From: an uncultured Alistipes sp.
Lineage (GTDB): Bacteria; Bacteroidota; Bacteroidia; Bacteroidales; Rikenellaceae
Direction of reading: 5' to 3'
Assembly (NCBI GenBank): GCA_944320685.1
Contig: CALUIK010000008.1
Location: forward strand, 1 to 64,000
DNA: 64,000 bases
Both the position numbers and the translations under genes were made by a program. The notes below the pieces were generated by a model, which was not told where the DNA came from, searched no databases, and saw nothing but the letters and a program-made list of their open reading frames with translations. This document shows positions 55,565 through 62,904 of this stretch, in pieces (positions within the stretch are counted from its first letter, which is position 1; each line of letters opens with the position of its first letter).

Positions 55565-55985
55565 TTATTTTCGAAGTTCAATTCCAATTTTCGACATCGA
55601 TAATCGGATCCGGCCGCCGTCTCGGCGGCACGCCGGAAGCGTATTCCGATGTCGCGACCGGGCTGCCGCATGGCGCTGCCCCGACACAAGTGCCCCTTGC
55701 GTCGGGGCCTGCATTGCCGGTTCCTGCGGGCCAAGGACATGCGGCGTTCATCCGGCGTAACCTGCGGGATACGGTGTGCCGGCCCTTTATTCCGCCACGT
55801 ATTTAGGATTTTAGCCACATATATGGCAATTTCGGAACCTTGGGACTGGCAGTGTCACTAAAATTTCACGATGTCATGGCGAATTGCGATATTAGCGTCC
55901 GGCGGTCTCGGCTGCGGTCTCCGGCATGTAGCAGCCGCAGCGTGTCTCGCAGACTGCAGCAAGCTTGTAACCGAACATTTGTACC
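55565..55985. other. Intergenic between divergent DPP III and acyl-CoA synthetase genes
   Basis: The 5' ends of two divergent genes flank this 420-bp gap. No RNA gene or trustworthy reading frame was found, and no clean -7 box for the acyl-CoA synthetase gene. Confidence 0.5.
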
Positions 55986-57623
55986 ATGAAACATTTTCTC
56001 GATCTTTTACAACAGACCATACGCGAAAACTGGAACGAACCGGCCCTTGCCGACTACCGCGGCGCAAATCTTACATTCGGCGATCTTGCGCGCGGGATAT
56101 GCCGCCTGCACATTCTCTTCGAAGAGATGGGGGTGGCCCCTGGCGAGAAGATCGCCCTGTGCGGGCGCAATAGCACCCGCTGGTCTGTGGCGTATTTCGC
56201 TATCCTTGCATACAAGGCAGTGGCCGTGCCCATACTCTGTGACTTTACGCCGTCTAACATTGCGTCGCTGACGCTCCATTCTGACGCCCGCCTGCTCATC
56301 GTCGACCGCCATATTTGGGATGCTATGGATGCCGTCTCCCGTGGTTCGGTTGCGGAAGCCTTGGCCCTCGACAGGCCCGAGGTGCTGCGCTCGGCGGGAG
56401 GGCTGCTGCCTGTGGCGCTGTCGCGTGTCGACCGTCTCTATGCCGAGCAGTACCGGCAGGGCATATGCCCGGGCGACGTGCATTACGATGCCTCGACGCT
56501 GGACGAGCTGTGTATCGTGAGCTATACGTCGGGTACGTCGGGCTCGCCCAAGGGGACGATGCTTTCGGCGCGCAGCATCAGTTCGAACGTGGCGTTCGCG
56601 CAGAGGCAGATACCTACACGCCGCGGTTGGCGCGTACTGTCGATACTGCCGCTGGCGCATCTTTACGGGTTGATGTTCGAACTCATGTATCCGCTTTTGA
56701 GCGGCTGCCGCGTGACCTTCCTCGGGGCCATGCCAACGCCTTCGGTGCTGATGGAGGCCCTGCGTGAGGTGCGTCCCTACATGCAGCTTGTGGTGCCGCT
56801 GATCCTCGAAAAGATATTCCGCAACAAGGTGTTCCCTGCGCTCAGGCGCGAGCCGGCCCGTACGATGGTGCGCATACCCGTCGTAAGGGAGATCGTTTTC
56901 CGCTATGTGCGGATCGGCATAATAAATTCGTTTGGCGGCAACATAAGGCACTTCATCGCGGGCGGCGCGGGTCTCGATCCCGAGGTGGAGAGTTTCATGC
57001 GCCGTATAAGGCTGCCGTATACGGTGGGTTACGGCATGACGGAGTGCGGCCCGCTGATATGCTATTCCGATTGGCGCTCTTTTGCCGAGGGTTCATGCGG
57101 CCGTGTCGTCGTCCGCATGGAACTGCGCATAGATTCGGCCGATCCCGTGCATACGGCCGGCGAGATACAGGTGCGCGGCGACAACGTGATGCTGGGATAT
57201 TACAAGAATGCGGAGGCTGCCGACGCGGCATTTACCGATGACGGCTGGCTGCGTACGGGCGACATGGGTGTGTTGGACGCGTCGGGCAACCTCTACATTC
57301 GCGGACGCTGTAAAAGCATGATCCTCGGTCCGAGCGGTCAGAACATATATCCCGAGGAGATCGAGGAGCGGTTGAACGCCATGCCTATGGTGGCCGAGTC
57401 GCTTGTCGTGGGGCGTCGCAACGGTATAGTGGCTATGGTCGTGGCCGACGTGGATGCTTCGCGCCGCACGGGCGATGCCGAGGTGGAGCGGGTGATGGCC
57501 GAGAATCTGCGGACGCTGAACGCCTCGCTGCCGGCATATAGCAGGGTCGCGGCGATAGAGTTGCGGGCGGAGGAGTTCGAGAAGACCCCCAAGCAGAGCA
57601 TCAAGCGTTATCTGTATGAATGA
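55986..57623 (+). CDS. AMP-forming acyl-CoA synthetase (long-chain fatty acid-CoA ligase-like)
   Basis: The product has 545 residues. P-loop-like A3 motif SYTSGTSGSPKGTML near residues 180-194; A5 motif YGMTECGP; A7 region DGWLRTGDMG; A10 Lys near the C-terminus (EKTPKQSIKRYLYE). The first 100 residues (LTFGDLARGI, then ILAYKAVAVPI) are typical of the ANL superfamily. It activates a carboxylic acid, most likely a long-chain fatty acid, as acyl-AMP and then acyl-CoA. Confidence 0.9.
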   Translation: MKHFLDLLQQTIRENWNEPALADYRGANLTFGDLARGICRLHILFEEMGVAPGEKIALCGRNSTRWSVAYFAILAYKAVAVPILCDFTPSNIASLTLHSDARLLIVDRHIWDAMDAVSRGSVAEALALDRPEVLRSAGGLLPVALSRVDRLYAEQYRQGICPGDVHYDASTLDELCIVSYTSGTSGSPKGTMLSARSISSNVAFAQRQIPTRRGWRVLSILPLAHLYGLMFELMYPLLSGCRVTFLGAMPTPSVLMEALREVRPYMQLVVPLILEKIFRNKVFPALRREPARTMVRIPVVREIVFRYVRIGIINSFGGNIRHFIAGGAGLDPEVESFMRRIRLPYTVGYGMTECGPLICYSDWRSFAEGSCGRVVVRMELRIDSADPVHTAGEIQVRGDNVMLGYYKNAEAADAAFTDDGWLRTGDMGVLDASGNLYIRGRCKSMILGPSGQNIYPEEIEERLNAMPMVAESLVVGRRNGIVAMVVADVDASRRTGDAEVERVMAENLRTLNASLPAYSRVAAIELRAEEFEKTPKQSIKRYLYE

Positions 57624-57671
57624 CGCTTGCGTTCCGCTGTACTTGCGAAGGAGTGGATGCACCCTGCCATA

Positions 57672-58529
57672 TTACAATCTGCATCCGGCGCTCATGGCCT
57701 CGAACCACGGGTTGCGCAGGTCGGCCTTGTTGTATTGCAGCGGCTGTCCGTCGGGGAATGAGACGGTCTTGCCGCCGGCCTCTGCGAGGATAAGTTCCCC
57801 GGCTGCAGTATCCCACTCATACGTATTCGTCGTACGCACGTAATAGTCGACGGCGCCTTCGGCCAGCAGGCAGAACTTGTAGGAACTGCCCTGTTCGACG
57901 ATTTCGAGGTCGGGATGTCTCTTGCGGATACGGTCTATCTGTTCGAAGGTCTCTGGGGTCTGGTGTGAGCGTGACACTGCCACGCGCAGGCGGTCGTGGC
58001 GGCGGCTCTCGAGCGGCAGCCGCTCCATCGTCGCGTTGATGCGGGCGAAGTCGTACGATGGGTCGTCCTGCGGTTCGACGTTGTTAATCACGTAGGCGCC
58101 GTGCCCCTTGAAGGCGAGGTACATCTTGCGGTGGTAGGGGACGTAGAGCACCGACGTGACGCATCTGTTGTTCGCCATGAGGGCAATGTTGACCGTGAAT
58201 TCGTTGTTGCCTTTGATGAACTCGACCGTACCGTCGAGCGGATCCACCAGAAAGAACAGGTCCCAGTTGCGGCGTTCGTCGTAGTGCATTTCGCGGCCCT
58301 CCTCGCTGAGGACCGGAATGCGTGTCGATCCGAGATATTCCTTGATGGTGGTATGCGCGACGCGGTCGGCGACTGTTATTGGCGTCTTGTCGCTTTTGAT
58401 GCTGATGTCGTAGTCGTCTATGTTTTTGTATATCTTCATTATGGCCGCTCCGGCCTTGACTGCCGCATTGAAACATTGCGGCATGAGATGATCCATTATT
58501 TGTTCGGTTATCTGGTTTTTGGTCATCAT
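57672..58529 (-). CDS. cysQ: 3'(2'),5'-bisphosphate nucleotidase
   Basis: The product has 285 residues. It has the inositol-monophosphatase-fold metal motifs SEEG (with the Glu), DPLDGTVEFIKGN and WDTAAGELILAEAGG. FTVNIALM and the C-terminal PLQYNKADLRNPWF are typical of CysQ. It clears 3'-phosphoadenosine 5'-phosphate in sulfur metabolism. It is convergent with the acyl-CoA synthetase gene. An inositol phosphatase of the same fold is the main alternative. Confidence 0.9.
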   Translation of the reverse strand: MMTKNQITEQIMDHLMPQCFNAAVKAGAAIMKIYKNIDDYDISIKSDKTPITVADRVAHTTIKEYLGSTRIPVLSEEGREMHYDERRNWDLFFLVDPLDGTVEFIKGNNEFTVNIALMANNRCVTSVLYVPYHRKMYLAFKGHGAYVINNVEPQDDPSYDFARINATMERLPLESRRHDRLRVAVSRSHQTPETFEQIDRIRKRHPDLEIVEQGSSYKFCLLAEGAVDYYVRTTNTYEWDTAAGELILAEAGGKTVSFPDGQPLQYNKADLRNPWFEAMSAGCRL

Positions 58530-58571
58530 TTGTTAGTAGGTGTTAGATTGTTCTGTAAAAGTAGTCATATT

Positions 58572-59528
58572 TTATGAAATAGTGAATTTTCTCTTGCCGA
58601 AAATGGCGAAAATACGTCCTATATAACATAAAACTGACTTTTCGAAACAGTTGTACCTGCCGAGCGCCGTACGTGCGTATGCGGCATTGGCCGCGAGCAG
58701 TACGGCGGTGGCAGCCGTGGCGGCGGCGAGGTGTGCGCCGGCGGTGACCGTCTCTATTGCAAGTAACGTGATTATAATGGGGAAAATTGTTATACGAGTA
58801 ACAAATTTTATACGGCGGCCGCTGGTTGTGCGGTATACGATGGGTACCATCGTGCGGCGTATTCTGTGCGGGGGGATGCCGCGCAGGACGTGGCGGGTGA
58901 AGCCGCCTTGCGCTATGAGCGTGTCGCGGCGGAATATGTAGCATTCATCGTCGGAGACGGAGTACATTAGGTCTATGTCGTCCGGTACGGCCGAGGCGAT
59001 GGTTATGACGGCCTTTTCGATGGCATTGGGCATAAGGTATGTATCGGCGCCTACGGGCAGGATGTAGTCGTAGGAGGCGACGCTGGCGCCGGCGTCGAGG
59101 TCGTCGTATGGCGACGTACCTGCGCGGTCGACGAGTGTCAGGCGCCGCAGGCTGCGCGAACGCGAGCGGAAGAGGGTGCGTATACGGGCCGAGGGGAACT
59201 CGTCGGAGGGGACGGCATCGACGCGTATCAGGTCGTACCTGTCCACGAGTACGCGGGCCGTCTCGCTCGATACCCGCGCGTCGAGTACAACGATCGTTTC
59301 ATAACGGTCGTATTCGACGTCGAGCAGGCTCTCTATCTGCTGCATGTTCTCCACGCCGCTGCACACGACCGAACAACCGACGTATCCGGCCGACTCGCAG
59401 CTGTCGGTGGCGCCTATGGCGACCATCTCCATCCATTCCGCAGTGCGGGATACGGCGATGGCGCGTACGGCGGCGGCTGCGGCGACCGCCGCCAGCAGGA
59501 TCATTACGGCAGTGACGGCGATCTGCAT
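58572..59528 (-). CDS. Degenerate GT2-like membrane protein
   Basis: The product has 318 residues. One N-terminal helix (VMILLAAVAAAAAV) and two C-terminal helices (IFPIIITLLAIETVTAG, AATAATAVLLAANA) flank a cytosolic domain. That domain has the rhythm of a family 2 glycosyltransferase: YDRYETIVVLDARVSSETARVL, then LDAGASVASYDYILPVGADTYLMPNAIEKAV, where active enzymes have the DxD. Here GADTY stands at that position, and no Q/RxxRW motif is seen. It may therefore bind rather than transfer sugars. Its start overlaps the HEAT-repeat gene by 25 bases. The identification rests on fold-like pattern only. Confidence 0.5.
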   Translation of the reverse strand: MQIAVTAVMILLAAVAAAAAVRAIAVSRTAEWMEMVAIGATDSCESAGYVGCSVVCSGVENMQQIESLLDVEYDRYETIVVLDARVSSETARVLVDRYDLIRVDAVPSDEFPSARIRTLFRSRSRSLRRLTLVDRAGTSPYDDLDAGASVASYDYILPVGADTYLMPNAIEKAVITIASAVPDDIDLMYSVSDDECYIFRRDTLIAQGGFTRHVLRGIPPHRIRRTMVPIVYRTTSGRRIKFVTRITIFPIIITLLAIETVTAGAHLAAATAATAVLLAANAAYARTALGRYNCFEKSVLCYIGRIFAIFGKRKFTIS

Positions 59529-60442
59529 ACGATGCTTTTTTTATATGAATCGATCAATTGGCGGGCGCATTCGCATTCAGTTGCGTCGAAGAGCGCTTCG
59601 ACTGTGTGTATAGAATAGCCTTGTGCTGCGAAGAAGCGGCTCAGCGCCTTGCGCCGCTGCGCATCGAAGGCGGCGATACGGCCGCGCAGCCGTTCCGTGG
59701 GGATGGCGTGGCCGAGGGCCGCGAGCGTGTGCAGCGCCTCGACGGCCACGGCAGGGTCCTCGTCCAGTTCGGCCATTCGGACTATCTGCTTGCGGGCCGT
59801 GTCTATGCCGAAGCTGCGTACGATGGCCAGCCCCAATCGGCGGATGTTGGGGTTGTCGTCCGACAACATGGGGTCGAAGGCTATGGGCAGCAGCCCTCGT
59901 CGGATCATGGCGGTGATCTGCGTTATGTCGAACGGTGAGAGCGTGTAAGGGTATTCGCCGATAGTGCGTATGGCGGTTGCGGGGTTGGCGGCGAGCATGG
60001 CCGTCAGGGCATATATGCGGACGAATGGGTTGCGGTTGCGGAGGTATCTGCCGAGGCGGCGAGCCTGTGCGGCAGTCGGAGGCACGGAGCCGAGGAGTAT
60101 GAGATATCGTGCCCGCCGGTATCCCGTGGCGAGGGCGGCGCCCCGCATCAGAAACCTGTCTATGCTGTTCAGGCGGGCGATTATGCGCAGCAACCGCATA
60201 TCGGTTCCGCAGGTGTGGCATGCGACCGTGTGCAGCGCTTCGGCCAGCGCCATGCGCCGCCGGCGTGTGTGGGCCGTGATGCGTTCTGCGGCGAAGGTGT
60301 CGTCATCGCGAAGTGCGGATATTATGCGGGCCACATAGTGACGGCGCAATGTGTCACGACGGCGTTCGAGCCCCGGCCGCCGCCATGTTGCGCGAAGGAG
60401 CAGCACAGCAGCCGCGAGTGCGAGCAGGATGTATATGGACAT
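59504..60442 (-). CDS. Membrane-anchored HEAT-repeat protein
   Basis: The product has 312 residues from the ATG at 60442 (SIYILLALAAAVLLLRATW is an N-terminal membrane helix). A longer upstream frame overlaps the receiver-like gene and is a shadow. Residues about 100-290 show helical repeats of HEAT type (RNPFVRIYALTAMLAANPATAI, DDNPNIRRLGLAIVRSFG, DEDPAVAVEALHTLAALG). Such repeats are protein-binding scaffolds. The Cys pair CHTCG near residue 71 is unexplained. It lies 8 bases after the receiver-like gene and overlaps the GT2-like gene. Confidence 0.72.
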   Translation of the reverse strand: MSIYILLALAAAVLLLRATWRRPGLERRRDTLRRHYVARIISALRDDDTFAAERITAHTRRRRMALAEALHTVACHTCGTDMRLLRIIARLNSIDRFLMRGAALATGYRRARYLILLGSVPPTAAQARRLGRYLRNRNPFVRIYALTAMLAANPATAIRTIGEYPYTLSPFDITQITAMIRRGLLPIAFDPMLSDDNPNIRRLGLAIVRSFGIDTARKQIVRMAELDEDPAVAVEALHTLAALGHAIPTERLRGRIAAFDAQRRKALSRFFAAQGYSIHTVEALFDATECECARQLIDSYKKSIVCRSPSLP

Positions 60443-60450
60443 GGCGGTAT

Positions 60451-60831
60451 TCACTCCCCGCCGCGGTTGTCCCTGTCGCTTTTGACCTTGCCGCACAGGC
60501 GGCCCATGCTGACGGGGAAGGTTAGGTACTGGTCGACACCCGCCTCGAGCAGACTCAGGACGATGTGTTCCGACTGGTGCCACGACAATACGTATACTGC
60601 GGGGCGGCGGGATCCGCGGAGGCGTATACGGCCGATGAATTTGGAGCCGTCGATGAAAGGTGCGACGGTGAGCAGGATTACTATATCGGGCGAGATGCGC
60701 AGACAGGCCGAAACGGTCTGTTCCGTCGTTGCGCAGTTCACCACCTCGGACACGGCGCCGCCGATCATGTCGGAGATCATGCGGCCCAGAGTGTCGCGCG
60801 TGGAATATATCACGACCTTTGTCTTGTCCAT
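60451..60831 (-). CDS. Pseudo-receiver domain protein
   Basis: The product has 126 residues from the ATG at 60831, a single response-regulator-like domain. The fold pattern is good: VVIYSTRD strand, PDIVILLTVAPFIDG, VYVLSW and LLEAGVDQYLTFPVS. But the key residues are gone: the phosphoacceptor Asp position is L54, the usual acidic pair is Y9-S10, and the conserved Lys before the cis-Pro is F105. It should not be phosphorylated and may bind partners constitutively. No output domain is fused. It is the first gene of the unit with the HEAT and GT2-like proteins. Confidence 0.62.
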   Translation of the reverse strand: MDKTKVVIYSTRDTLGRMISDMIGGAVSEVVNCATTEQTVSACLRISPDIVILLTVAPFIDGSKFIGRIRLRGSRRPAVYVLSWHQSEHIVLSLLEAGVDQYLTFPVSMGRLCGKVKSDRDNRGGE

Positions 60832-60929
60832 CGAACTGTTTTTGCCGTAGCAGACGATCGAAAAATGTGCCAAATCGTACCGCGTGCAAAAAAAAGTGGC
60901 CGAGATGGGTGCGGCATGAAAAAAATTTG

Positions 60930-60937
60930 TATATTTG
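60930..60937 (+). promoter_or_regulatory. -7 box of the rplU-rpmA promoter
   Basis: TATATTTG, 40 bases before the rplU ATG. No good -33 TTTG at the right distance. Confidence 0.65.
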
Positions 60938-60977
60938 CAGGCCAAATCAGGCGAAAACACTTATTATTTTTTAATAA

Positions 60978-61289
60978 ATGTACGTAATAGTAGAGATCGC
61001 AGGTCAGCAGTTCAAGGCTGAAAAGGGTCGCAAGCTCTATGTTCACCGTCTTCAGGGCGAGGTAGACTCGTCCGTGAGCTTCGACAAAGTCCTGCTTGTA
61101 GACAACGACGGTCAGGTTAAGGTAGGTGCACCTGCAGTAGAAGGCGCCTCGGTAAAGTGTAAGATCGTGAAGCACCTGAAGGACGATAAGGTGCTTGTGT
61201 TCAAGAAGAAACGTAGAACCGGCTATCAGAAGTGCAACGGCCACCGCCAGTATCTGACTCAGGTTCTCGTGGAGGATATCGTCGCATAA
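60978..61289 (+). CDS. rplU: 50S ribosomal protein L21
   Basis: The product has 103 residues. [22 protein letters not shown] and the C-terminal [21 protein letters not shown] are L21 signatures. It is followed 18 bases later by rpmA, the universal pairing. Confidence 0.97.
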   Translation: MYVIVEIAGQQFKAEKGRKLYVHRLQGEVDSSVSFDKVLLVDNDGQVKVGAPAVEGASVKCKIVKHLKDDKVLVFKKKRRTGYQKCNGHRQYLTQVLVEDIVA

Positions 61290-61307
61290 CCAAATAATTA
61301 GAGAAAC

Positions 61308-61577
61308 ATGGCACACAAAAAAGGCGTTGGTAGTTCAAAGAACGGCCGTGAGTCGGAGAGCAAACGACTCGGAGTGAAACTTTTCGGTGGTCAGTTCGCT
61401 AAGGCTGGCAACATCATTGTTCGTCAGAGAGGTACTGTGCACAATCCGGGCGAGAACGTAGGCATGGGCAAGGACCACACCTTGTTCGCTTTGGTCGACG
61501 GTACGGTTGCATTCTGCAAGAAGTCGTCGGGCAAGTCATATGTCAGCGTATTGCCCTTGAGCGAGCCTCAGGCGTAA
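61308..61577 (+). CDS. rpmA: 50S ribosomal protein L27
   Basis: The product has 89 residues. [22 protein letters not shown] and [17 protein letters not shown] are conserved L27 sequences. It starts at the mature-type MAHKK with no N-terminal extension needing removal. A terminator follows 45 bases later. Confidence 0.97.
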   Translation: MAHKKGVGSSKNGRESESKRLGVKLFGGQFAKAGNIIVRQRGTVHNPGENVGMGKDHTLFALVDGTVAFCKKSSGKSYVSVLPLSEPQA

Positions 61578-61622
61578 GCAGATTGCGGGCCGCATGGGCG
61601 GCCGTACGCAATGGAGAATCAA

Positions 61623-61653
61623 GTCGGGCCGGATATTCCGGCCCGACTTTTTT
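61623..61653 (+). terminator. Intrinsic terminator of rplU-rpmA
   Basis: GTCGGGCCGG (61623-61632) and CCGGCCCGAC (61638-61647) form a perfect 10-bp stem with a 5-base loop and six T. The next promoter begins only four bases later. Confidence 0.93.
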
Positions 61654-61656
61654 GCG

Positions 61657-61664
61657 TATATTTG
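61657..61664 (+). promoter_or_regulatory. -7 box of the DUF2461 gene promoter
   Basis: TATATTTG directly after the terminator T-run and 17 bases before the first ATG. The leader would be very short, so translation may begin at 61690 instead of 61681. Confidence 0.6.
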
Positions 61665-61680
61665 CATCGTAGTTAAATCC

Positions 61681-62358
61681 ATGCGGGAGATGAAGGATAT
61701 ATTGAAGTTTCTGGCGTCGCTGTCGCGTCATAACAATCGGGAGTGGTTCGAGGCGCACCGTGCCGAATATATGCATGTGAAGGCCCTGTTCGAAGGGTTT
61801 GCAGCGAGCTTTATCGAGGCGGTTGCGGCGTTCGATCCCTCGACCGAGGGCGTTACGGTGCGCGACTGCACCTACCGTATATACCGCGACGTGCGTTTCT
61901 CTCCCGACAAACGCCCCTATAAGACGCATATGGGGGTATATGTGGCGCCCCACGGCAAAAAGTCGGGGTATGCCGGTTATTATATACACGTACAGCCCGA
62001 CGAGGATACCTATTTCCTCTGTTCGGGTCTTTATAACCCGACGGCGGGCGTGGTGCGCAGCGTGCGCGAGGAGATCATGACCGACGGGGCCGCCTTCGAT
62101 GCGGCGATGCGTGCCTGCGGGGGCTTCACTCCGGACTGGGAGGGTGCTTGCAGGCGTATGCCGCGTGGCTGGCGGGCCGAGGACCCCTTTTCCGACTATT
62201 ACCGCCTGCGTACGTACGAGGTGTACAAACGGGTGGATCGGGACTACGTGCTTGATCCGCAGTTTCTCGAAAATGCCGTGGCCGAGTTGTGCCGCACACG
62301 GCCTTTGAATGTCATCCTTAACCGTTGTGTCGACTATGCCCGTGAGATGGGATGGTGA
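61681..62358 (+). CDS. DUF2461 (TIGR02453) family protein
   Basis: The product has 225 residues; the ATG at 61690 is an alternative. Family marks are ILKFLASLSRHNNREWFEAHRAEY at the N-terminus, YRIYRDVRFSPDKRPYKTHMGVY and GYYIHVQPDEDTYFLCSGLYNP in the middle. The function of this widespread family is unknown. It converges on the small membrane protein gene with a hairpin between. Confidence 0.9.
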   Translation: MREMKDILKFLASLSRHNNREWFEAHRAEYMHVKALFEGFAASFIEAVAAFDPSTEGVTVRDCTYRIYRDVRFSPDKRPYKTHMGVYVAPHGKKSGYAGYYIHVQPDEDTYFLCSGLYNPTAGVVRSVREEIMTDGAAFDAAMRACGGFTPDWEGACRRMPRGWRAEDPFSDYYRLRTYEVYKRVDRDYVLDPQFLENAVAELCRTRPLNVILNRCVDYAREMGW

Positions 62359-62391
62359 CGTGCCGTCAGTTCCCCCGAAGGGGCGGTGATG

Positions 62392-62427
62392 AAATGCCGC
62401 AGGGATTTCATGGTCGCTGCGGCATTT
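62392..62427. terminator. Hairpin between convergent genes
   Basis: AAATGCCGCAG (62392-62402) and CTGCGGCATTT (62417-62427) pair over 11 bases. A/T at the stem base gives a short T-run on either strand. Confidence 0.72.
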
Positions 62428-62452
62428 GGTGCTTGTGTAACGGGTGTTGCGG

Positions 62453-62719
62453 CTATTTTCCCGACTTGCCGTTGGTCTGGGCGTGGTCTATGTCGCACGA
62501 CGAGCAGTTGCCCGTGCAGCCTATGTCGCTGCAATCGGTCCCCGTATCCTCGCGCGACTCCTGCACGGCACATTTGATGCCGAGGCGCTGCATGTTCTTG
62601 TTGGTGGCGATTTCGGAGTCGATGAAGTGTCCCTTGAAGATTATCGTGAGCGACATCCCCACCACGAAGAATGCCACGCACAGCACCGATACGAGTATAA
62701 CTATCCACAGATTCGACAT
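62453..62719 (-). CDS. Small membrane protein with a Cys-rich tail
   Basis: The product has 88 residues from the ATG at 62719. One membrane helix (LWIVILVSVLCVAFFVVGMSL) is followed by a polar domain with NKNMQRLGIKCA and a tail CSDIGCTGNCSSC. The five clustered Cys suggest a metal or Fe-S site. The plan (one helix plus Cys cluster) recalls the Na+-NQR maturation protein NqrM, but no nqr gene is here, so this is only a hint. It is divergent from trkA. Confidence 0.7.
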   Translation of the reverse strand: MSNLWIVILVSVLCVAFFVVGMSLTIIFKGHFIDSEIATNKNMQRLGIKCAVQESREDTGTDCSDIGCTGNCSSCDIDHAQTNGKSGK

Positions 62720-62773
62720 GGCCTTGTTGCATAAAGGGGCATAAAATCGCGCCCCGAGTTGAAAATACCGCGA

Positions 62774-62781
62774 CAAATTTA
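62774..62781 (-). promoter_or_regulatory. -7 box of the small Cys-rich protein gene
   Basis: TAAATTTG on the minus strand. It abuts the + strand box at 62782-62789. Confidence 0.5.
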
Positions 62782-62789
62782 TATATTTG
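62782..62789 (+). promoter_or_regulatory. -7 box of the trkA promoter
   Basis: TATATTTG with TTG at 62759-62761, 20 bases upstream. It predicts a leader of about 110 nt before the ATG at 62905. Confidence 0.6.
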
Positions 62790-62904
62790 TAAAGTATTTT
62801 GCAAAATTGGGGCCGTTTTTGCTCTGTCTCCCCCTGCCGTTGCGTGGTATGTGGGGCGTGCGGATCGTATCCGCAGATGGGCGGCAGCGGCCGGATGTCT
62901 GTGT

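Noticed and set aside
55700..55985. Possible fifth copy of the AraC operator near 55970
   Set aside because: ACATTTGTACC resembles part of the second box, but the ACGG half, the TAAC box and the fixed distance to a -7 box are all missing.
60443..60889. Upstream extension of the HEAT-repeat gene
   Set aside because: It reads through the receiver-like gene in another frame and gives an Arg/His/Pro-rich stretch. The ATG at 60442 starts a membrane helix instead.
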